A stretch of DNA of 64,000 nt from NCBI GenBank assembly GCA_032358255.1, contig JAULBX010003332.1:248001-312000 (forward strand). The letters are read 5' to 3'. Below, in pieces: positions 13,699-22,700 of this stretch. Under the pieces are notes generated by a model, which worked only from the letters and a program-made list of their open reading frames with translations, had not been told where the DNA came from and ran no database searches. The position numbers and the translations under genes are program-made. Within the stretch, counting starts at the first letter, position 1; the number at the start of each line of letters is the position of its first letter. This DNA comes from Heterotrichella gracilis (Eukaryota > Sar > Xanthophyceae > Tribonematales > Xanthonemataceae).

Positions 13699-14560
13699 NN
13701 NNNNNNNNTGAACCCGTTTTTTGCCTTGTTTTGTGCGTTGTCCACAACCAAGTTTTGCCCCCCCCCCCCCCCCCCCCCTCCCCTCATCCCCAACACCCCC
13801 CCCTATAGGGTACCGCCTTGACGAGTCGGAGGTGTCCCGCCTGGTGCGCCAACTTGGTGCGGCGGGCAGTGGGCGGGTTGACAAAAACAGCTTCGCGGCC
13901 AGCCAGGTTGACTGGAGGGCGGTGCAGGAGCGTAACCGATCCGCATGGCTGTCCAGCGTGCGGCGCGTGTTCAGCGGCATGGACCTGGACCATGATGGGC
14001 TCATCTCAAGGGAGGAGATGGTAGCGAGCCTGGCGGGGAAGGTGCCCACAGAGGAGGTAGGGAAAAGTGCAGGGGATCCTGTACTGTGGTTAGTAGCTGT
14101 AATATTACTTATTTTTTATTTTGTGAAGCTGAGTTTGGAGTACGGTAAGGTGGGATTCACTGCCTTAGTTTCTACTGGTTGTTCTTCCCCACAGGGCCGA
14201 ATATCTTTCCTGTTTTATCATCAATGAGAACGAGGGCTGTGGAGCATCCTGCTTGACCATGCGTACTGTGGTTGCCCCATTAACCTTCACTCCCCCAACC
14301 GCATGCAGCTCGACGCGGCTGTGCGCCACGCCATGAACGAGGCGGGCAAGCGCAACGAGAGCATGCACGGCGGCATCGACTTCCCCTCCTTCCTGCACAT
14401 GCTGCGCTCGGCATCGGTGGACAGCCTGGACCTGTACGATGATCGTCTGGGATCGGCGCCATCCAGCAGGGATCGATTAGATGCGCTGCTGGATGCGTCG
14501 CTCCGGGGGGGCGAAGGGGCACGGCGGGCGGCGCTGGACACAGTAGCTGAGGCTTGCTAG
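10061..14560 (+). CDS. Calcium-dependent protein kinase (CDPK) with degenerate EF-hands
   Basis: Ten exons give 639 residues: 10061-10231, 10459-10653, 10904-10996, 11240-11392, 11637-11842, 12175-12472, 12898-13029, 13227-13398, 13809-14056, 14309-14560. An in-frame TGA 18 bases before the ATG supports the start. The Ser/Thr kinase domain (about 97-367) has a Gly loop GRGGNG (105-110), YAMK, HRDVKPGN (226-233) and MAPE; DFG is replaced by DWG (249-251). Exon 7 carries a CDPK-style autoinhibitory junction (RYSQASTFKRSVLEHIAQELL region). Four EF-hand positions follow, but only the third (DLDHDGLISREE, about 532-543) keeps the acidic ligands; the others are worn down. Calcium would relieve autoinhibition in this family; here sensitivity may rest on one site. 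There is no Gly at position 2, so no N-myristoylation. The intron at 12473-12897 holds a SINE-like copy and the intron at 13399-13808 holds the gap. Confidence 0.9.
12511..12594 (+). mobile_element. SINE-like dispersed repeat, truncated copy (CDPK intron)
   Basis: This is the plus-strand copy of a family also present at 18.2, 22.0 and 25.9 kb. Shared core words are CTTCGCT(T/C)AATCCTCTTCC and AGGACAGGCTGCGTAGATAT. It lies in a CDPK intron and ends in an AT-rich tail. The 5' part seen in the 22.0-kb copy is missing. Confidence 0.7.
13633..13778. other. 66-G homopolymer, 10-N assembly gap and 21-C run
   Basis: G runs from 13633 to 13698, Ns fill 13699-13708, and a C run lies at 13758-13778, all in one CDPK intron. 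The about 40 bases before the G run (13595-13632) resemble the about 40 bases after the Ns (13716-13757), so the two gap sides may be noisy reads of one locus. The real length is unknown. Confidence 0.95.
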
Positions 14561-16776
14561 GTGAAAGGGGTGGAGAGGTAATCAAGTGAGATACTCCAGC
14601 GGAACAGGAGCGTATATCTTTTGGGGTACGTCAGAGAACAAGCTGGGGCTGTGTAATAGTGAGCGGGATTGATGTTTGCTGGCACTGAGATGCTGGACCA
14701 GGGTCCGGTGCTGTGAATTGTTGGCCAGGCGTGCTAGAGGAGAGGAGAGAAATGGAAGGGACAGGGCAGCGACGAGTGGGTTGGGATTAATAGCGGCCTT
14801 AGGAGAAGTTGCGTGGAGCGTGATTTGATGGCATATCAATGTACTTTGCGAGGTGTGTGTGTGCGAGGGTGTACTTTTGCGGAAGATCATCCAGTTTTGT
14901 GCCTGCGATCATAGGCTTGGTAAGATGCAGCTTCTGTCTCAGGTGGTGTGCATGCGAAGTTGTTTTTTCACTGTACATAAAATATTTTTGCCCACTGCCA
15001 CGGACGTTTTGCAGTCAGAATCTTTTAAGAATAAGCGTGAAGAGTGGGTTTGCGTGCAACGGGGGTTGGCGCTAGAGCACCCCTGGGGTGGTGCTAACTG
15101 GCCCACCCATTCTCCATTGCACCCATTCTCTATCATTTATTTCCGGGAGCACACCATGAATGGGCTTGGCTGCAGCATGCAGTCTGAGGATGTTATGTGT
15201 TTAAGGAGTTTTAATTCCATGACTTGTGGGTCAATAACTTTGTAATGAATATTGTTATCAAGAAAATATTTGAATCGACACAACGTGGGAAAGTTCCACA
15301 GCCTGGGGTTATCTGATGGTTCATGAGTACTGTAGCATGCCCATGCTACGCTTATACATGATCATCAATAGCCTAGGCGGTCATTGACATGACGAGGTCA
15401 ACTACACATGTTGCCAACTTGCAGATTGCTTTCAAAGTACAGGTGTAAGCGATCTGCAAGTCTTGGAGACGCGGTTCTTGTTTGTGTGGTAACAATATTG
15501 CATCCGCCATTATTGTTACAAGGTACTGAAGCTGGCGCTAGGTCCTGCGTTGTTGTCTAAGTTTCAACCCCGTTAAACAGTAATGCTCAGTAATGCACAT
15601 ACTGCCATCTTCATTGATGCCGCAGGTCCAGTCAGATGTGCAATTGTGTAGTATATATATGTAGACACAGAGTGACTCCCAGTTAAGCATACCCTAGTAT
15701 AGGGTCATGAGTCATGACAATACCTTTGGTACAAGGTCCAGTAGCTTAGGGTAACCAGTAGGGTGCTGTTTGTACCTACTGGGCGTTTACCTTCCTTAAG
15801 GTAATTTGATTTGATTTAATAGAGCGCAGTGGTTGACTGCCAGCGCATGCAGACTGAGTGTGTGTGCCGGCAAGACTTAGCGCATACAGTATCATAGTAC
15901 TACTTCAGTGAAGCTAGTAGCTGTGTGTCTGACCTTATTCGTGGCTTGGACTGGTTACGCTTGCTAGCCATTCAGCCCCTGGAGAGGGGTGGGCCACCCA
16001 TTATCGCGTATGCTGCCTAGCTATTGTTGTTACCAACAAACCATTTCTCGCCTTACAATGCACTGCAGCTGGCAGCATGCCTGGCAATCACCATTGGCAT
16101 TAGATATCAATCCTGTAGGTTTTGTCCTTGAAACATCGCACGTGAGGCCCAGATAAGTACTCGATAAGAGATGCATGCAGGCTTCGATTGGCTTGACTTG
16201 AATCCTGACCCAGTATGAACAGGCCTTGCCATGATAAAGAGTTCCCTCTTAGGTACCTGAAACCACACACCACCAAGGTGTCAAGACTCGATGTCATGTG
16301 ACACAAAGCACGGTAACTTTGACATTTAATCATGATTTATATCTAAAAATAATTGGAAATTGCATTTTTAATGCGATATAAAGGTTGTGGGCCACATGTG
16401 GTTGGAGCACTTGACAATGTATACCTGAATTCAACCCTAGGAGTGGTTACCACTAACAGACAAATAAACGCATAGAAATGCAGCCGTAGTATCTGGCATT
16501 ATCAGAGAGAGTTCCTTGAAATTCATAAAAATCCTGAAATTTGTGAAATATCTCACAATTCCTTAAATATAGACTGCAATGTGAAGGGGCATGATAATGT
16601 TGTAGAATTCTCACCAATGAGCGCCGATGTTGCACTGCCGATATAGCATGTTAATTCCTACGATGTAAGCAGTTACGCATGACCCGGACGGGGCACCCTA
16701 TTACCTAACTTGGTTCCTGTCGGTGAAGACAATCAGTCCTGAACATGCCGTGCCTCATATGATGGCAAAACTTCTT
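14561..16776. other. Intergenic region between convergent CDPK and LRR genes
   Basis: The 2.2 kb between the CDPK stop and the LRR gene stop should hold the 3' ends of both genes. It becomes AT-richer beyond about 15.2 kb. I see no conserved protein, RNA gene or mobile element in it. Confidence 0.6.
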
Positions 16777-19700
16777 TCACCTTTGTTTTTCACACACTGC
16801 CAAGAAATTTCCCATTTGTTCCAAGTGACATAGCTGGTTACTGCTCAGATGCCTGCATTTCAACCGCAGGGGGGCCGTCAGAGCGGGACACGTCAGTGAT
16901 GGTCAGAAAGCAACACGTGAGGGGTGAGACAGGTGATGCATTGAGTTGGCATGCTGGGCACCACCATGCATGGCTACTCGCAGCTTCTGTAGAAGCGGAA
17001 ACACCCCTGGGCTGCCCCACGCATTCGGCAGCTGCCCGTTCAATTGGTTCTCGTGCAACCACCTGCATGGGGACCCTTGGATATGGTAAGGGCGTTGGGC
17101 ATGATAAAGGACTGGCAAACGTGGGCGAGGGCTTCAGCAAGCAACATGACAGGGGTGGTGCACTAGGGTGTCATTGCACCCCCCATGCATGGCTACTCAC
17201 AGATTCTCCAATTTTGTAAGTGCCCCTAGGCTGGCCCACGCAGCCGGCAGCTGCCCACGTAGATAGTTTTTCTGCAAATACCTGCAAAGATTTCCCAGGG
17301 GGAGATCAGTGCAGTGGATATGGGTGAGAATCATAAAGCAAGACAGGCTGCATAGTTCGAATAGTATTTTCATTTGTATTTCAAATTGCAAAAAGCAACA
17401 CATGGCAGGGGTGGGGCAGGGATGCATTAGGATGCATTGGGTTGGCATGCTCAGCATCCCCATGCATGGGTACTCACAGCCCTTGCAAGAGTGGAAACGC
17501 CCCCCGACTGCCCCACGCATTGGGCAGCTGCCCACCCTGCCGATTTGCGTGCAGGTTCCTGAACCAATGATCCCGGGGAGGTCAGCATGGTGGACATAGA
17601 TGAAGATTGGAAAGCAAGACAGATGCGGATTGTATATATTGTTATTGAGGATGGGGGTTCTTTTGCAAGCAACACACGGCAGGGGTATTGCAGCTGATGC
17701 ATTGGGTTGGCATGCTAGGCACCACCATGCATGGCTACTCACAGCTCCTGCAGCTTTGCAAATGCCCCCGGGCTGCCCCACGCAGCTGGCAGCTGCCCAC
17801 CCAGGTGGTTATTGCACAGATACCTGCATAATTACCACATGATGGGGTCAGCGTGGGGCACACTAGTGATGGCAAGAGAGCAACAGATGGTGGGAGAGTA
17901 TGTAGGTAATGCATTGGGTCTGCATGTTGTGCACCTTCATACATTGTTACTCACAGCTTCTGTAGCAGCGGAAATGCCCCAGGGCTGCCCCACGCATCTG
18001 GCAGCTGCCCTCCCAATTTGTTCTCGTGTAACCACCTGCAAGGGGACCCTTGGGTGAAGATAAGGATGGTGGGCATGATAGAGGATTGGCAAACAGGGGT
18101 GAGGGTTGGTAGGTGGGCAAGCAATATTAATACATGGCAGGGGTGATGCACTAGGGGGTCAGACTGTGCACCCCCCGTGCATAGCCTTTTCACAGATTCT
18201 TAAATAAATAAATAAGTATCTAGGCAGCCTGTCTGCGAACAGGCGCGTTGGTTTACAGCTTTTTAGACAAAACCTAATTCAGTTTTGTAAATGCCCCTGG
18301 GCTGCCCCACCTAGCTGGATTCTTTGCAAATACCTGAAAAGATCACCCTGGAAAAGTGAAGTTAGGTGGACATGGTGAGGATCAGAAAGCAAAAGACAGG
18401 CTGGCAGCAGTGTTGAATTCAAATGCCAAAAGCAACAACATGGCAGGGGTGGGCAGGGATTCACTGAGTCGGCATGCAGACCACCACCAATGCATTTCTA
18501 CTCACAGCTCTTGCAAAAGTGAAAACGTCCCCGAGCTGCCCCACGCAGTTGGCAGCTGCCCAACCAGACGATTTTTTTGTGCAAGTACCTGAACTAAAGT
18601 TCCCGGGGATCTCAGCACAGTGGACATGGATGAGATATTGGAAAGTAAGGCAGCTCTTTGGATTTATACGCCATATTTCTGAGGGTGGGAGTTATTTTGG
18701 AACTCCCAACACAAGGCAGGGATAATGTAGGTGATGCACTGGGCTTGGCATATTTGGAACACCATGGCGTTACTCACAGCTGTTGTAGCAGAGGAAATGC
18801 TCCTGGGCTGCCCCACGCATTCGGCAGCTGCCCACTCAACTTATTTTCTTGTAACCATCTGCAAGAGGACCCTTGGGTGAAGGTAAGGGTGGGGGGCATG
18901 ATTGAGGGTTGGCAAACATAGACAAGGGTTGGTAGGGTGGGCGAGTAACGCATGGCAGGGATGCTGCATTTGGAGCCATGAATGGGTACTCACAGTATAT
19001 GCAGCTTTGCAAATCCGCCCATGCTGCTCCACGCAGCCGGCAGCTGCCCAAGTAGCTGGTCCTTGCGCCAAAACCTGCAAAAGATAACCCCCGGTGGCCG
19101 TTAATGATCAGCACAGTGGACATGGGATGCCAGTAAAAACGTAACACATGGAGAGTGATGTATGGAGTTGGCGTGCCTGGCACAATCATTTCGTTTTTTT
19201 TACTTACAGCTCTTGCAGCAGCAGATCCGTCTCTGGCCTGCCCCAAGCAGCTGCCCACTCAATTTGTTCTCATGTAAGTACCTGTGAAAAAGAGCCGGGG
19301 GGAAGAAGTATGGTGAACATGGTTGAAGATTGGTAAACATGGGCGAGGGCCAGCTGGATGGGGGAGCAACGCTGTGCGACATGACGGCAATGCGGCAGGA
19401 CAGGGATGGTGCATTTAGGAGCCATGCTAGGAACCACCATGCATAGCTACTCACAGCTTCTCCAAGTTTGCAAACGCCCCCATGCTCCCCCACATATCTG
19501 ATAACTTGCCACTCAGCTGGTTTGTGTACAAATGCCTGCCAAGGAAAGGTTTATTGGAGGTTAACGTTGTGTACAGAGGCAAGGGCTGAAAGCAATTCGT
19601 GGCAGATATGACGTAGGCCCTCACGTTGATGCAGAGGGTTGGCATGCCTTGCACAGTCATTTGAATGAGCACTTACAACTCCTGCAGCAGCGGAAACGCC

Positions 19701-22700
19701 CCTGAGCTGCCCCATGCAACAGGCAGCTGCCCATGTAGCTGGTTCTTGTGCAAATACCTGCAAAGGGGGGGTGGTAAGGGTAAGGCCAGTGGACACGACC
19801 GTTTGGCAAACATAAGCAAAGGCCGGTATGGTGGGCGATCAATGCATAGCAGTCGTGGTGCACTGGAATTCTGACTGTGCATGGCTACTCACAGCTTCTG
19901 CAGCTTTGCAAATGCCCCCGGGCTGCCCCACGCAGCCGGCAGCTGCCCACCCAGCTTGTTCTTGCCCAGATGCCTGCAAAAATAATCGCGGGGGAAATCG
20001 GCGTGGTGCACAGCGGTGATGGTCGGAAAGCAACACATGGCAGGCGATAGTGTAAACGGTGCTTCAGGGAAGCTCGGTGCGCACAATCACGCATGGCTAC
20101 TCACAGCTCCTGCAACAATGGCAATGACCCTGGCCTGCCCCACGCATCCGGCAGCTGCCCATTCATTTGATTGCCAAGCAACGACCTGCACACAGCACAA
20201 AGCGAGGTCAACTGCAGCGAACATGATTGAGGATTGGCAAACAACGTCGAGAGCTGACATGGTGGGCAACTTGCTTGAAGCATACTGCACATGACAGGGG
20301 TGGGTGCAATAAGATGTCATGTTGGGTGCGCTACCATGCATGGCTACTCACAGTATCTGCAGCTTTGCAAATGCCCCTGGCCTGCCCCAAGATTCAGGCA
20401 GCTGTCCAACCAACTGGTTGTTTTGCAACCACCTGCAACGTGACTTCGGGTGAAGGTGGGGCGGAGGACATGACTGAGGGTTTGCAAACATGGTCGAAAG
20501 CTGACATGGTGGACAAGCATGCTATTCATGACAGCGGGTGTGCATTTAGGTGTCATGCTGGGCACCACCATGCATGGCTACTTACAGCTTCTCGAGCAAT
20601 GCAAATGCCCCCGGCCTGCCCCACGCAGCCGGCAGCTGCCCACCCAGCAGGTTATTATGTAGACACCTGCAAAGGTATTCAGCGTGTGGGCTTCGACAAA
20701 GTGGGCGGTTCAGCTAGTGCCACAGATCAGAACTCCGACACAAACAAGCAATCGTAGGGAACAGGCGACTCGTGTGCATAATAACATATGAGTTGGCAGT
20801 TAGCGTCATGGACATGAGTTGAGGGTCAGAAAGCAAAACATGGCAAGGGGCAATGTAGGAGGTGCATTAGGGAAGCTTGCTGCACACAATCATGCATGGC
20901 TACGCACAGCTCCTGTAGCAGCAGAAATGCCCAAGGGCTAGCCCATACATCCAACAGCTGCCCACTCAATTTGTTTTCGTGCAACCACCTGCAATGGAAA
21001 CCCAAGTGAACACAAGGAGGGTGGGCATGTTGACAGTTTGCGGACATGGGCGAGGACCTACAGGGTGGGCCAGCATGCTACACATGACAGAAATTGTGGA
21101 TTTAAATGTCATGTTGGGCACAACCATGCATGGCTACTCACAGCTTCCCCAGCCTTGCAAACGCTCCCGTACTGCCCCATGCAGCCGGTAGCTGCCCACT
21201 CAATTGATTTTTGCACAGACCCCTGCAAAGGTATCCCCGGTGGCAATGAGTTATGTGAACATGGAACGAGGGTCACAGAAGCACCACATGGCAACTTGGC
21301 ACACCCTTGAAAGGGTGGTATAGGAGGTGCATTAGCTGGCTGCACACAATGCTGTACAGAGTGGCTTGCTGCACACAATCATGCACGGCTACTCACAGCT
21401 CCTGTAGCAGTGGCAATGACCCTGGCCTGCCCCACGAATCCGGTAGTTGCCCACTCAATTTGTTTCCATGTAAGTACCTACACGGTGATCCTTGGGTGAA
21501 GGTAAGGACGGACATGAGCAAGGATCGGAAAAAAGGGCAATTGCTAGCAGGGTAGGCGTGGAATGCATGGCAGGGGGTGTGCGTGGTGTCATGGTCAGTA
21601 TCACCATGCATGGCTACTCACAGCTTCTCCAGCTTTGCAAATGCTCCTAGGCTGGCCCACGTATCCAACAACTGCCCACTCAGCAGGTTCACGTGCAGAT
21701 ACCTGGAAAGATTCATATGGTGGAGGTCAGTGCGGTAGAAAAAGAAAATTATATTACCGTAACATTTGTGATGGTTGGAGAGTAAACATGGCAGAAGTGT
21801 TGTAGGTGATGCAGAGGGTCGGCATGTTTGGCACCGGTGCACTGCTACTCATAGCTCCTGTAGCAGCGGAAACGCTCTTGGGCTGCCCCATGCATCAGGC
21901 AGCTGCCCACTTAGCTGGTTCTCGTGCAAATGTCTGCAAAAGGGACCGTGGTGAGGGCAAGGGCAGTGGACACAAACGGTTGGCAAAATAAATAAATAAA
22001 TATCTACGCAGCCTGTCCTTGAACAGGCGCGTTGGTTAAGGAAGAGGATTGAGCGAAGAAAAGGGCATTGCTCTTCTGTCCACTGTTTCCCCTACCATTA
22101 CAAACGGTTGGCAAACATGGGCAAAAGGCTGGCAGGATGGGCAATCAATTCAAGGCAGGGGTGGTGCACTAGATTTCAGGCTATGCACCAGCATGCATGG
22201 CTACTCAAAGCTTCTGCAGCTTTATAAATGCCCCTGGCCTGCCCCACGCAGCCGGCAGCTGCCCAACAAGCTGGTTCTTGCCCAGATGCCTGCAAAGATA
22301 ACCGCAGGAGGAATCAGCGTGGCGCACAGCGGTGATGGTCGGAAGCAACACATGGCAGGGATGATGTAAGTGGTGCATCAAGGAAGCTTGTTGCGCAGAA
22401 TCACGCATGGCTACTCACAGCTCCTGCAATAGTGGCAATGACCCTGGCCTGCCCCACGCATCCGGCAGCTGCCCACTCAATTGATTGCTAAGCAACGACC
22501 TGCATACAACACCAAGTGAGGTCAAGTGCAGCGGACATGATTGAGGATTGGCAAACATGCTAGAGAGCAACATGGTAGCATGCAACACACAACAGGGGTG
22601 GTACATTTTGATGTCATGTTGGGCACCACCATGGCATGGCTACTCACAGTATCTGCAGCTTTCCAAATGCCTGTGGCCAACCCCACATATCCGGCAGCTG

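Noticed and set aside
13584-13821. Poly-Gly or poly-Pro frames across the G and C runs
   Set aside because: They are produced by the homopolymers and the N gap inside a CDPK intron, with no coding support.
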